The notes under the pieces were generated by a model, which did no database searches, was not told where the DNA came from, and worked only from the letters and a program-made list of their open reading frames with translations. Below are positions 41,817 to 51,258 of a DNA stretch of 59,877 nucleotides, in pieces. The DNA is from an uncultured Mucilaginibacter sp. Lineage in GTDB: Bacteria > Bacteroidota > Bacteroidia > Sphingobacteriales > Sphingobacteriaceae. The stretch spans positions 1-59,877 of the forward strand of contig NZ_CAITNG010000119.1 in assembly GCF_903893715.1 (NCBI RefSeq), read 5' to 3'. Position 1 is the first letter of the stretch. The number at the start of each line of letters is the position of its first letter. Made by a program: the position numbers and the translations under genes.

Positions 41817-43124
41817 ATGAAACCAGAGGAAACTCCAAAACCCAAAAGAAGTAAACTGCTACGCTATTTTAGCCTGTTGGGACCCGGTTTGGTTACCGGC
41901 GCTGCCGACGACGACCCTTCGGGCATAGCTACCTACTCGCAAACAGGTGCGCAGTTTGGCTACGGTCAATTGTGGACAGCCCTGTTTATGCTGCCTTTTA
42001 TGACGGCCGTACAGGAAGCCTGCGCACGCATAGGGATGGTTACCGGTATGGGCATAGCCGCCGTTGTAAAAACACATTATAGCAAAACGGTATTATATGC
42101 GGTTGTCGCGCTGGTAGTTATTGCCAACGTCATCAATATCGGTGCCGATATTGGTGCCATGGCAGCAGCTGCCCAGTTGTTGGTGCCATTGCCTTTTATT
42201 GCGCTTACTTTGTTTTTTACCGCGTCCATCTTGCTGCTCGAAATTTTTACCAATTACAAAATATATTCAAAAATTTTAAAGTGGCTGGCCCTAACTTTGC
42301 TGGCCTACCCGTTAACGCTCTTTATTGTACATCAACCTTGGGGCACCATATTAAAAGCATCGGTGATACCTCATTTTGAGTTCTCTTTCGCGTTCTTGTT
42401 TATTATCACCGGGGTATTGGGCACTACCATATCGCCTTATATGTTTTTTTGGGAAGCATCGCAGGAGGTTGAAGAACAAAAAGAAAACAAACTGGTGAAC
42501 GATGTTACCGGCGGCCCAATCGTAAGCTGGACCTATATACGCCGCATGCGGTTCGATAATAACTTCGGGATGATTTTTTCGGAGTTTGCTACCTGGAGTA
42601 TTATTGTTGTTGCCGCTACCGTTTTGCATAACAGCGGCGTAACCGACATCAAAACCGCTGCCGATGCCGCCAAAGCGTTGGAACCTCTGGTGCACAGTTT
42701 CCCGCATGCGGGTTTTTTGGCAAAACTCATTTTTTCTGTGGGCATTATGGGTCTTGGTCTATTGGCCATCCCTGTATTATCAGGTTCAGCATCGTATGCC
42801 GTTTGCGAAGCTTTTAACTGGCGGGCCAGTCTCAATTATAAGTTAAAAAGGGCACGCGGGTTTTATGGGGTAATTATTGCCGCCACTGTGGTGGGATTGT
42901 TGATCAATTTCATCGGTATCGACCCGGTTAAGGCCCTGGTATATGCCGCCGTATTAAACGGCGTTGCCGCCGTACCCCTATTGTTTTTGATAGCCAAAAT
43001 TGCCGCCAGCGACGAGATTATGGGCGAATACAAAAGCAAGGCCTTATCAAAAACTTTGCTTTGGATAACCTTTGTAGCAATGGGTGCAGCCGCGATAGCG
43101 ATGTTTTATACAGTGCTGAAGTAA
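41817..43124 (+). CDS. NRAMP-superfamily metal transporter with non-canonical metal site
   Basis: 435 residues, about eleven membrane helices, LeuT fold. Helix 1 reads GAADDDPSGIATYSQTG, so the canonical DPGN motif is replaced by DPSG preceded by two more Asp. Helix 6 reads GVLGTTISPYMFFWEASQEVEEQ, lacking the Met and His of the MPH motif that selects Mn/Fe. NRAMP-related proteins without the methionine include Mg transporters. Divergent from the desaturase across about 240 bp from tatA. Substrate is therefore uncertain; Mn or Fe should not be assumed. Confidence 0.85.
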   Translation: MKPEETPKPKRSKLLRYFSLLGPGLVTGAADDDPSGIATYSQTGAQFGYGQLWTALFMLPFMTAVQEACARIGMVTGMGIAAVVKTHYSKTVLYAVVALVVIANVINIGADIGAMAAAAQLLVPLPFIALTLFFTASILLLEIFTNYKIYSKILKWLALTLLAYPLTLFIVHQPWGTILKASVIPHFEFSFAFLFIITGVLGTTISPYMFFWEASQEVEEQKENKLVNDVTGGPIVSWTYIRRMRFDNNFGMIFSEFATWSIIVVAATVLHNSGVTDIKTAADAAKALEPLVHSFPHAGFLAKLIFSVGIMGLGLLAIPVLSGSASYAVCEAFNWRASLNYKLKRARGFYGVIIAATVVGLLINFIGIDPVKALVYAAVLNGVAAVPLLFLIAKIAASDEIMGEYKSKALSKTLLWITFVAMGAAAIAMFYTVLK

Positions 43125-43140
43125 AACGCTGTCGCTAATC

Positions 43141-44220
43141 TTATAACACGTTAGCTGTCACTAATTCTTTTTCAGTTGCCTCCGGTTTTCCGTTCTTACC
43201 ATCCAAATAAGGCTGGCGGTATTGTGCCATAAACTCCTTTTTTGAGTCGCGGTACGATGTTACGGCTCCTATCATACTTAAGAATTTGATATAGTACCAG
43301 GCAAAATCAATTTGATGAGCCATAAAGCCTGACCGGGCGCTTTTAGGATAAAGGTGATGATTATTATGCCACTCCCCAGCTACAAAACCCGGCCATAGTT
43401 GGTTTATCGACATATCGTTGCGGTTGTAATCCACCCCGTCTTTGCGTTTGTCTTTACCCTGACCATGCCCGTCGTAATTAAAGGTGCGCACACCGATGGC
43501 CCAAAAACCTGCAGCGCCAAACAAGGTGCAGGCTAAGGCATGCCCGCCAAGCAGGTAAAATATGCCATACCAAATACCCCAGTTCACTATCCACGATAGT
43601 ACCGAAGCTACCGGGCACGCCATTGAACCCCATTTTTGGTATTTGGTGTACGAGTTGGTTTTAACCCCCGTATGCTTCATCAGGTTGGCCGCTTTGGCAT
43701 AATCGGCTTCGCTCAAATCCTGGTTCATGGGCTGGTGGTTTACATCGGCCAAAAAACAGTATAAAAAACCGCCGTTTGCATTGTACGGGTCGCCGGGCTG
43801 GTCCGATTTGGCATGGTGCACATGGTGCGAAACCACGTATATTTCTTCGGGTATGATTTGCAACGTGAGGTTATGCGTAACAAACCTCCAAAACTTATTT
43901 TTGAACTGATAAGCACCATGTGTGCAATATCGGTGATACCAAATAGTACCATGCGAACCCATAATGATCATGCTGTAAACAAATGCCGCCAGCAACATCC
44001 ACAAGCTAAAAAACTTGAAGATAAACAGGAAAAAGAAAGGCACAAGGCATATCACTTTGAGCCAGCTAAAAAAGGCAAGCCAGTTTTTGCGGTCCTTAAA
44101 AACGTTCAATCGCGAAAAAAACTCAGCGAATATTTGCTTTGGGGTGGGTTTTACCAGGTCTCCGTTTTCGTGCTGCCAACCATAAGCCGGTGGCTGGAGT
44201 ACATAGTCTAAAAATGCCAT
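43141..44220 (-). CDS. Membrane fatty acid (acyl-CoA-type) desaturase
   Basis: 359 residues. Three His boxes: HRYCTHG at about 96-102, SHHVHH at 131-136 and HNNHH at about 286; together they bind the di-iron centre. Two hydrophobic hairpins (about 52-88 and 205-245) surround the boxes. The HRxxTH/HxxHH pattern is that of delta-9 acyl-lipid or acyl-CoA desaturases that adjust membrane fluidity. Converges with the NRAMP gene with only 16 bp between stops. Confidence 0.9.
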   Translation of the reverse strand: MAFLDYVLQPPAYGWQHENGDLVKPTPKQIFAEFFSRLNVFKDRKNWLAFFSWLKVICLVPFFFLFIFKFFSLWMLLAAFVYSMIIMGSHGTIWYHRYCTHGAYQFKNKFWRFVTHNLTLQIIPEEIYVVSHHVHHAKSDQPGDPYNANGGFLYCFLADVNHQPMNQDLSEADYAKAANLMKHTGVKTNSYTKYQKWGSMACPVASVLSWIVNWGIWYGIFYLLGGHALACTLFGAAGFWAIGVRTFNYDGHGQGKDKRKDGVDYNRNDMSINQLWPGFVAGEWHNNHHLYPKSARSGFMAHQIDFAWYYIKFLSMIGAVTSYRDSKKEFMAQYRQPYLDGKNGKPEATEKELVTANVL

Positions 44221-44293
44221 TTCGTGTTAATTAGGTAATAATTGATATAACTCGATGGGTTTAATTAGCTATATACTTTGCTAAGGTATAAAT

Positions 44294-44327
44294 AAAAAAT
44301 GCGCCTTTGTTGTAAGGCGCATTTTTT
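44294..44327 (-). terminator. Intrinsic terminator of the YncE-like gene
   Basis: AAAAAATGCGCCTT, 6-base loop, AAGGCGCATTTTTT: a perfect stem with a T-tract on both strands. It lies 18 bp beyond the stop of the gene at 44345 and upstream of the desaturase gene, insulating the two. Confidence 0.9.
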
Positions 44328-44344
44328 ATTTTGGGTATTATACC

Positions 44345-45349
44345 CTATTCGGGTTTGTAAACCAAAACTTTAAAAGTACCGGGCATTGGTTTTTTTGTGG
44401 TTGGATCCATATCCACAACGCTCAGGTATATTTTGTGTGTCTTGGTATCTAAAGCCAATGTTTTTGCACGAACCTGGGTTGCTAAAGTTTGTGTTACACT
44501 GTATTTATCAGCCGATTCTTGTTTGATGATCGTGGTAGTGGCATCGCCATTCGAGCAGAACACCAGTTTGGTCTCCGGATCGTAAGCGACGGCATCAACA
44601 CCCGCACCTATCGGTAAAGTAACAATTACCTTGCCCGACACGGCATCAACAACAGTAACACCCTTATTTTCGCGGCAAACGCTGAACAGGCGTTGGTTTT
44701 TCTCATCCAAAGCAATACCTGTGGGGCCACCGCAAGGTGCAAGCGGGTAATTGGCAACCACTTTCATGGTTTTAGTATCAATTACATTCAGGCTGTTTTT
44801 GTCTTCAAGATTATTATAGATTTTACCTTTTCCGTCGGCCACAGCAAACTCCGGCGCACCGCCAAGGTCAATGGTACCAACTTGTTTCAGCGTTACCGGG
44901 TCAACTATGGAAGCACTGTTGCTTGATCCGTTGATCACAAATATCTTATCCGAATACGGGTCGTACAAAATGGCATCCGGACCTTTGTTGGTTAAAGGTA
45001 TGGTAGCAACCTTTTTCAGGGTTTTCAGGTCAAATGCCACGGTAGCTTGGCCGCGCCCATCGCTAATAAAACCCAAATTGTGTTTGGTGGCATAAGCAAT
45101 GCCGTGTGTGCCCTGCATACCATCAATGGTACCGATAACTGCACCCGTAGCCAGGTCCACAACGTTTACGGCCGTGCCGTGCGAAACAAATAAATGATTG
45201 TTGACTTTGTCAATCGAAAGGTAATCGTACCCGCCATCGCCGGGCAGGTCTATCTTTTTATCGAACACATACTTTGTTTGCGCATGCATCAATAGTGGGG
45301 CCGCAGTAAGCAATAACACGCCTGCAAGGCATAAAAACACTTTTTTCAT
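44345..45349 (-). CDS. YncE-family secreted beta-propeller protein
   Basis: 334 residues with signal peptide about 1-23 (LMHAQ). Seven-blade propeller repeats recur as DxxTgxVigTI / ALDtKT..va / V..aDGKGKIY. Examples are NVVDLATGAVIGTIDG, IVDPVTLKQVGTIDLGG, VIDTKTMKVVANYPL and VVDAVSGKVIVTLPIG. Such proteins bind small ligands, DNA or proteins in the periplasm; none of the known ligand residues can be assigned. Single gene downstream of the two-component pair, 55 bp apart, so possibly in its regulon. Confidence 0.85.
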   Translation of the reverse strand: MKKVFLCLAGVLLLTAAPLLMHAQTKYVFDKKIDLPGDGGYDYLSIDKVNNHLFVSHGTAVNVVDLATGAVIGTIDGMQGTHGIAYATKHNLGFISDGRGQATVAFDLKTLKKVATIPLTNKGPDAILYDPYSDKIFVINGSSNSASIVDPVTLKQVGTIDLGGAPEFAVADGKGKIYNNLEDKNSLNVIDTKTMKVVANYPLAPCGGPTGIALDEKNQRLFSVCRENKGVTVVDAVSGKVIVTLPIGAGVDAVAYDPETKLVFCSNGDATTTIIKQESADKYSVTQTLATQVRAKTLALDTKTHKIYLSVVDMDPTTKKPMPGTFKVLVYKPE

Positions 45350-45403
45350 AATTTTGGTTTTTTTATTTGTCTGTAAATGTATAGGGTTAATTTTAAGCTA
45401 TCG

Positions 45404-46657
45404 TTAATTGTTGAATACAATGGTAAAAATATGGTATGGTGTACTGAACCGGTAACCAAAGCCATACTTATAGTTATCGCAAATTTGCCGGGTAATCGTT
45501 AGGCCCAAACCTATTCCTTCGGAGTTTGGCGATTTGTTGAAACGTTTCAATATCTCGTCTTCTACCAATGGGTTTTCCAGGCCGGTGTTTTTGATGATCA
45601 ACTTTTCTGCATCCAACTGTATCTGGATTTCTCCCTTCACATAATTATGCCTGATGGCATTGCTCAACAGGTTGTTCAACAAAATATCGGCCAGATAGCG
45701 GCTAATGTTCAATTTTTTGTCGTGCAGATCAACATGCAGCACTAATTCCTTTTCATGGAACAACTCTTTAAACTGGCTCAGTTTTTCTTCGAGCAAAAGT
45801 TTGAAATCAACTTCTTGTTCATCGGTAACCAGGCGGTTTTCAATTTTAACCAGCAACAAAAGCGATTGGTTTAACCTGGTCAACCGGGTAACGGCCCCGT
45901 AAACATCGGCCAGCAATTTACTCTGTGTTTCGTTGTACTCCCCTGCCTGTATCAGCGAATCGAGCTTCGAATTGATTACCGCGATAGGCGTCAACAATTC
46001 GTGCGATGCATTCTCGGTAAAAGCTTTCAGGTCCTTGTAATCTTTTTTTACACGCACCGACATGGCTTCGACAGCCTTGTTCAGCTCTATAAACTCATCG
46101 ATTGCTGAATCTGCCCCCCTAATCTCCTTGTTGTCGCTTAACGAAAACAACTTTAACTGGTTCAGCATATTATAAAACGGTTGCCATATCCGGTTCAAAA
46201 TAAACCTGTTGGTAATAAACAGCACCAACAACAAGAACAGGATGACACCAATAGTGATGATGAAAATAATCCGGATCAAGTCTTCCGTCTCAACTTTCGA
46301 TTCTACAATGACGATTTTGTGGTAAGTACCGCCGGCTGAAGCCGATATGATCAAAGCCCGCGCCGATTCATATTCATTCTCTTTTTTATTGTAAAAGTCC
46401 GTATCTGTATAATGGCGTTTTAATGGTGCGGCAATATCATAAAACGTAACATGCTGATCTTTATAATCTATCGCCGGGGGGAGTTTGTTGTATTGTTTGA
46501 TGTAATTTAAAATCTCCTGCTGCTCTATCCTGATGTCCTTATCCACCTGGTGGTTCAAAATAAAACTAATGGCACCATAATAAATAATACCCGTTATAAA
46601 CAATACAACTAATGTTGTGGCAAGGTTGATGCGGTTGTATCTGGTTAAGAGCTTCAT
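45404..46657 (-). CDS. Sensor histidine kinase
   Basis: 417 residues: helix 1 (about 12-34), a periplasmic sensor of about 95 residues, helix 2 (about 128-150), HAMP-like linker, dimerisation domain with His219 in NASHELLTPIAV, and an ATPase domain with N-box LLNNLLSNAIRH, a G1 box of the form IIKNTGLEN (Asn in place of Asp) and G2 GIGLGLTITRQI. It starts 4 bp inside the end of the regulator gene (ATGA overlap). The signal is unknown. Confidence 0.92.
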   Translation of the reverse strand: MKLLTRYNRINLATTLVVLFITGIIYYGAISFILNHQVDKDIRIEQQEILNYIKQYNKLPPAIDYKDQHVTFYDIAAPLKRHYTDTDFYNKKENEYESARALIISASAGGTYHKIVIVESKVETEDLIRIIFIITIGVILFLLLVLFITNRFILNRIWQPFYNMLNQLKLFSLSDNKEIRGADSAIDEFIELNKAVEAMSVRVKKDYKDLKAFTENASHELLTPIAVINSKLDSLIQAGEYNETQSKLLADVYGAVTRLTRLNQSLLLLVKIENRLVTDEQEVDFKLLLEEKLSQFKELFHEKELVLHVDLHDKKLNISRYLADILLNNLLSNAIRHNYVKGEIQIQLDAEKLIIKNTGLENPLVEDEILKRFNKSPNSEGIGLGLTITRQICDNYKYGFGYRFSTPYHIFTIVFNN

Positions 46658-47331
46658 TGGTCCGTTAATTTGTATCCCATCCCGTAGGCAGCCTTTATAT
46701 AATCCTTACAACCTGCTTCCTCCAGTTTTTTCCTTACGTTTTTGATGTGGGAGTATATAAAATCAAAATTGTCGGCAATATCGATCCCATCGCCCCATAA
46801 ATGTTCGGCTATGGCGTTTTTTGATACCACTTTGCCCTTATTGGCTAAAAAGTATATCAGCAGTGCAAATTCTTTACGGGTAAATTTTACAGTCACGTTG
46901 TTCACCTTCACTTCCTTTGCCAAAAGGTCGATATTTATTTCGTTAAAATTAAGGATATTGCTCCCGCCAAACGTCTTACGCCTGACGATGGCCATTACCC
47001 TGGCTTTCAATTCCGAAAGGTGAAATGGTTTTACCAGGTAATCATCAGCACCGATATCGAGCCCCTGAAGTTTATCGTCCAAAGAATTTTTTGCCGAAAT
47101 AATGAGCACACCGGCCGGATCATTACTCTGTTTCAAGTGCTTTAGCAGGTTCAAACCATTGCCGTCGGGCAATGTAATGTCCAGTAAAACACAGTCATAG
47201 CTATATAGCTTGATCTTAGCCATAGCCGACATGTAATCTGCCGCCTGTTCACAAATATTGCCCGCTTCCGCAAAGTAATCGGCAATACTTTCACTCAAGC
47301 CCCGCTCGTCCTCAATTATCAAAATCTTCAT
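46654..47331 (-). CDS. OmpR-family response regulator
   Basis: 225 residues. Receiver domain with acidic pair Glu7/Asp8 (IIEDER), phosphoacceptor Asp51 (LLDITLPDGNGL), Ser/Thr SAKN and Lys in LVKPFH. The C-terminal winged helix (about 130-225) has VKFTRKEFALLIYFLANKGKVVS and the recognition helix FDFIYSHIKNVRKKLEEAG in OmpR style. It binds DNA upstream of its regulon when phosphorylated by the overlapping kinase. It is divergent from the frameshifted outer-membrane protein gene. Confidence 0.94.
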   Translation of the reverse strand: MKILIIEDERGLSESIADYFAEAGNICEQAADYMSAMAKIKLYSYDCVLLDITLPDGNGLNLLKHLKQSNDPAGVLIISAKNSLDDKLQGLDIGADDYLVKPFHLSELKARVMAIVRRKTFGGSNILNFNEINIDLLAKEVKVNNVTVKFTRKEFALLIYFLANKGKVVSKNAIAEHLWGDGIDIADNFDFIYSHIKNVRKKLEEAGCKDYIKAAYGMGYKLTDQ

Positions 47332-47893
47332 TATGCCATAAATATGTTGCTCTTTTTTGGATAAAAATTGGATTTTTTTAAATTAATGGAAACTAATTGC
47401 GCGCTTTACACGTTTAACCACGAAAAACTTTTTTTAATTACTACTTGAAATTAAATGAAAAAAAACATAGATTTGTCTTTTTATCAACATTTAGAATGTT
47501 ATAAACAATTTTACAAAACGTCTTTTATTAATTCGCTATTAATTAAGGCTGAATAATATACAAAATAAGTTCCCCAACATTTTTGTATATGTTACTTTTT
47601 TTTACGCTTTAAACGCAAAACGAAGAAAAAAATCATCTAATAAATGAATTTCAATTAGTCTGGAGTTATTTAGGAGTATACAAAAGCGGATTTTGAATTT
47701 TAATTAAAAAATTTAACTTGGTTTATTGTGTGAAAAAATGAAATTGTTAAAATATAACAATACAACCAAAACATAATTTAAATTAGAATATTGTTATTAA
47801 AAGGTTCAAAAAATTATATTTTAGTTACCAAATGGTTAAATTGTTTGTGTTAATTAAATTTTTTATATTTTTACAAAGCGAAAAATCTACCGT
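47332..47893. other. 560-bp A/T-rich intergenic region between response regulator and outer-membrane protein gene
   Basis: No coding frame. It is among the most A/T-rich stretches in the window, with runs of T and A. A weak plus-strand promoter candidate is TTTG at 47844-47847 and TATATTTT at 47864-47871; the 16-bp gap is shorter than the usual 19-21. Binding sites for the adjacent regulator may lie here, but no clear direct repeat could be identified. Confidence 0.4.
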
Positions 47894-48651
47894 ATGAAAA
47901 TAACATTGATGAGTTTTTTTAAACTAAAAAAATACTTATTTTCACTTTTATTGGTGTTATGTTGCATCATCTTCCTTGCTAGGCCTGCGTATAGTCAAAT
48001 AGATTACAGTTATGGTCTAAACAAAAGGGGGGGGTAAGGTTTAGTTTAGGTTTAGGAGGCAATGCCCTTCAAACTACGTGGAGCCAGACTCCCGTTGGAT
48101 ATACAATTGTTGGAGGTTTGAGTTACGATTTCAGTCAATATTTTGGCCTGATGGCCGAAGGCCAATACGGTAGCATGACGGGTGTTGACGGAACAAATAC
48201 CTTTACATACAGTCAATCGGCAAATACATTTGAGGCGGCTTCAGTCAGTCTTCGCTTTTCCCTTGGTTTATTGACGAATTTTCCTTCAAAAAATGGTTTT
48301 ACCGATGCCATAAAAAGGGGTTATCTAAGTTTAGGGTACGGTGATCTTTTCTCTGATGTCGTTTTAACTAAAGCCTCGAATGTTGCGCTCCGTGGGACTA
48401 CCGTTACGTTATATCAAACAGGTGCTACAACTTACAAAAGCACTAAGATTTACTCAACCAGTATGATTCCAATGAGCATTGGCACTTATATTGCTTTGCC
48501 AGGGGTATGGGGAGACGATAAGATTGAACTGAACCCCAATATACAATATAGCTTGTTCAGAGAAGCCTTTGCCGATGGATACCAGCCTACACCTAACAGT
48601 ACAAACGGCGGTTACGTTTTAATATCGGTAAGCTTGAGATATAAATTTTAA
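47894..48651 (+). pseudogene. Outer-membrane beta-barrel protein gene interrupted by a frameshift at a G8 tract
   Basis: The ATG at 47894 opens a signal peptide (LFSLLLVLCCIIFLARPAYSQ) and then IDYSYGLNKRGG, ending at TAA 48035-48037 straight after eight G (48027-48034). In a +1 frame the protein continues VRFSLGLGGNALQTTWSQTPVGY to the stop at 48651 with barrel strands and a closing aromatic strand LISVSLRYKF. One more G, or two fewer, gives a single frame of about 250 residues. It could be phase-variable, a real pseudogene or a sequencing error. It stands just upstream of gldK; it does not look like PorP/SprF. Confidence 0.78.
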
Positions 48652-48706
48652 CTATACTTTAAAAAAGAAACAACCCTAATCCAAAAAATAATTGATAAAA
48701 ACAAAT

Positions 48707-50098
48707 ATGAGTACGAACTACACCAAAATAGCTTTAATTGCAGCATGTTCGCTTATTTGCGCTTGCAAAAGCACAAAAAAGATATACGAAGTACCGCAAG
48801 ATACCCGCGCTTACAAAGGTAAGGCCCCGGCGGCGCCACCGGGCATGGTATACATACCTGCCGGTACCATATTTGAGCGGGCCCCACATACCGACTCGAC
48901 CGACGTGGATACGGCCTCGACAAGAAGGGTCAGCTTGACCGCTTTCTTTATCGACGCTACCGAAGTGAGCAATAAACAATATCGCAAATTTGTTGACTGG
49001 GTTGCCGATTCGGTAGCCGTAACAGATTACATTAAAGACCCCAAGTTTTTTGTTGAAACAAAAATAAAAGCAAAGGGAAAAGGCGGTAAAGATACCACGA
49101 TTAAAAAAATCAATTGGAGTAAAATTGATTTAAATGCAAAAGTGCCTTTCTGGCAAAACCCGGAGTATCTTCCAAAATTAACTGCATTAGTTAAAGATGT
49201 TGCTGGTAAAAAAGCATTGACCAGTAAATTGGTGAAATTCACTTATCGCCACGTTCAGGCCGGTGGCCCTAACGAAGGGAAAAGTGTTGTAGATACAGTA
49301 GAGGTTATGCCCGACAACAATGTTTGGGCTCAGGATTTTCCAAACTCGCAATCTGATATTTACGTAAACAACTATTTTACCAATAAGGCGTTCGACCAAT
49401 ATCCGGTAGTTGGTGTAAACTGGAAACAAGCCAGGGCTTACTCAAACTGGAGAGGTATCATATCGGGTTCGCAGGATGCAAATATTAAAGATTTTGGTTT
49501 AAAGTTTAATTTACCAACCGAAGCACAATGGGAATACGCGGCATCGGGCGGCGAAAACAATGCCGAAAGTATAGTAGGAAGTGTTACAGCACAAACAAAT
49601 GTGAACGTTTTACCTTCATACATAAACAAAAAAAGCAAAAAGAACTTGGTGCTGGCCAACTTTAAACAAGGCGAAGGTAGCTACACCAAGGATGGTGCAA
49701 CTTATACATTGCCTGTAAAATCGTACGCTCCAAACGTTTTTGGATTATACAATATGCAGGGTAACGTTGCAGAGTGGACTTTGGACGCCTACAGCCCGTC
49801 GGCCCGTGAATTTGTTGAAGATAATGACCCTGTTTTATTATATGATGCACCGGACAATGATGCAGAAGTAATGAAACGTAAAGTAGTACGCGGCGGATCG
49901 TGGAAAGATAATGCAAGTGAATTGAACACTGCAACACGTAATTTTGAAACACAGGGCACAGCACATTCGTATATAGGCTTCAGGTGCGCAATGTCGGCTC
50001 CGGATATATTAACAGAACAGGTTAAAACCAGGAAAAGGATTGAACCCAAGAAAAGTAAAACCCCTAAAACCCCTAAAGTAACGGCATCTGCTAATTAA
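48707..50098 (+). CDS. gldK: Gliding/T9SS lipoprotein GldK (formylglycine-generating-enzyme-like fold)
   Basis: 463 residues from ATG 48707 (the frame extends to a TTG at 48692). Lipoprotein signal ending in a Cys within LICAC (Cys20), so it is probably lipidated at the outer membrane. The rest is an FGE-sulfatase fold: GMVYIPAGTI, FFIDATEVSNKQYRKFVDWV, FPNSQSDIYVNNYFTNKAFDQYPVVGVNWKQARAYSNW in parts, LPTEAQWEYAASGG and VRGGSWKDN..IGFRCA. GldK (PorK) forms the periplasmic ring of the type IX secretion system with GldN. Only 35 bp separate it from gldN, where gldL and gldM are normally found. Confidence 0.85.
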   Translation: MSTNYTKIALIAACSLICACKSTKKIYEVPQDTRAYKGKAPAAPPGMVYIPAGTIFERAPHTDSTDVDTASTRRVSLTAFFIDATEVSNKQYRKFVDWVADSVAVTDYIKDPKFFVETKIKAKGKGGKDTTIKKINWSKIDLNAKVPFWQNPEYLPKLTALVKDVAGKKALTSKLVKFTYRHVQAGGPNEGKSVVDTVEVMPDNNVWAQDFPNSQSDIYVNNYFTNKAFDQYPVVGVNWKQARAYSNWRGIISGSQDANIKDFGLKFNLPTEAQWEYAASGGENNAESIVGSVTAQTNVNVLPSYINKKSKKNLVLANFKQGEGSYTKDGATYTLPVKSYAPNVFGLYNMQGNVAEWTLDAYSPSAREFVEDNDPVLLYDAPDNDAEVMKRKVVRGGSWKDNASELNTATRNFETQGTAHSYIGFRCAMSAPDILTEQVKTRKRIEPKKSKTPKTPKVTASAN

Positions 50099-50133
50099 TT
50101 AAATTAAAAGTACAGACGATAGAAAGATATAAC

Positions 50134-51258
50134 ATGAAAAAGACGCTCATATTTGCTTTATTGGTTATACTGACGGGGACCACCACCCTGATGGGGCAAA
50201 CAACCAAAAAGAAAAAGCCGACAACTAAGAAAAAAGCCGCGACTACCAAAACCACAAAGGTTGTTGCTCCGAAAGACACAACGCCAATCGTTGTGAACAA
50301 GCCAGCTGCTCCGGCGCCGGTTGACACCATGAAAAGGCTGGCGGCCGTGCCAGACTCGGACGATGGATACTACAAAAGCATAGTATTCACCAAAGCAAGG
50401 CCATTCCCAATATTGGAACCTGACCCAAACAATATCAAATTTTATCACCGCTACTGGAGGGATATTGATTTGAAGGATCCTAAAAACCAAAAGTTCAACA
50501 CACCTGGTTCAACGTTGATTGAGGCCTTGTTAAAAGGAATGAAAGATGGTATAGTTGTGCCTTATGATCCAACAGGTGGTACAGCTCAAAACCCTACCGG
50601 TGATGAATTTACCGTACCTTTAACCTATAACCAGTTGATGGGCAAATTAAGGGACACCGTTAACGTTGATAAAATAGATACTGCCACAGGTGCCAAAATA
50701 GGCACCATCAGGAAAGCAAACGACTTTAGCCCATCCAAAGTGGTAGGTTACCGTATTAAAGAAGACGTGTATTTGGATAAACGCCGCGAAAAAGTAGAAA
50801 CCAGGATTATCGGTATTGCACCGCTTATCAGGATTACATTGACCAATGGCGATACCGTAGGCGTACAACCGGTTTGCTGGTTAAAATACAAACAATGCCG
50901 TTTGGTATTTGCCACAATGGACATTTCGGATCCCGACAAAAACCTGTACGATGTAAGTATGGACGACATGTTTTTACAACGCCAGTTTAATGCCAAGATA
51001 ATAGAAGAATCGAACCCGTTGGGCCGCAGGATAAAGGATTATATTTCTGATCCTGTTGAGCAGGACAAAGAATCGGCACGTATAGAGAAAAAATTGGCCG
51101 ACTACAAGAACAACCTGTGGAAATACACTACCAGCGAAACGGTTAGCGCAACAACTACGGCAAAAGGTTCTAAAGCCACAACAACCAAAAAGCCGGCAAC
51201 AACACCAGCTTCAACCCCTCCGGCTACAGGAGGAGCCGGAGCACCTGTTAAACAATAG
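50134..51258 (+). CDS. gldN: Gliding/T9SS ring protein GldN (PorN)
   Basis: 374 residues: signal peptide about 1-22 (LMGQ), a Lys/Thr/Ala-rich linker (about 24-70, TTKKKKPTTKKKAATTK), then the conserved domain SIVFTKARPFPILEPDPNNIKFYHRYWRDIDLKD and later YRIKEDVYLDKRREKVETRIIGIAPL, LFWL-like PVCWLKYKQCR, MDDMFLQRQFNAKIIEESNP. The C-terminus is Thr/Pro/Gly-rich. GldN joins GldK in a periplasmic ring around the outer-membrane translocon. It follows gldK directly and ends in a strong terminator, so no gldL/gldM follow either. Confidence 0.88.
   Translation: MKKTLIFALLVILTGTTTLMGQTTKKKKPTTKKKAATTKTTKVVAPKDTTPIVVNKPAAPAPVDTMKRLAAVPDSDDGYYKSIVFTKARPFPILEPDPNNIKFYHRYWRDIDLKDPKNQKFNTPGSTLIEALLKGMKDGIVVPYDPTGGTAQNPTGDEFTVPLTYNQLMGKLRDTVNVDKIDTATGAKIGTIRKANDFSPSKVVGYRIKEDVYLDKRREKVETRIIGIAPLIRITLTNGDTVGVQPVCWLKYKQCRLVFATMDISDPDKNLYDVSMDDMFLQRQFNAKIIEESNPLGRRIKDYISDPVEQDKESARIEKKLADYKNNLWKYTTSETVSATTTAKGSKATTTKKPATTPASTPPATGGAGAPVKQ

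Noticed and set aside
48118..48651. Outer-membrane protein as a stand-alone 177-residue gene starting at TTG
   Set aside because: It would lack a signal peptide; the exported N-terminus lies just upstream in another frame across the G8 tract.
47894..48651. PorP/SprF assignment because it precedes gldK
   Set aside because: Size and sequence pattern do not match that family; only a generic beta-barrel can be supported.
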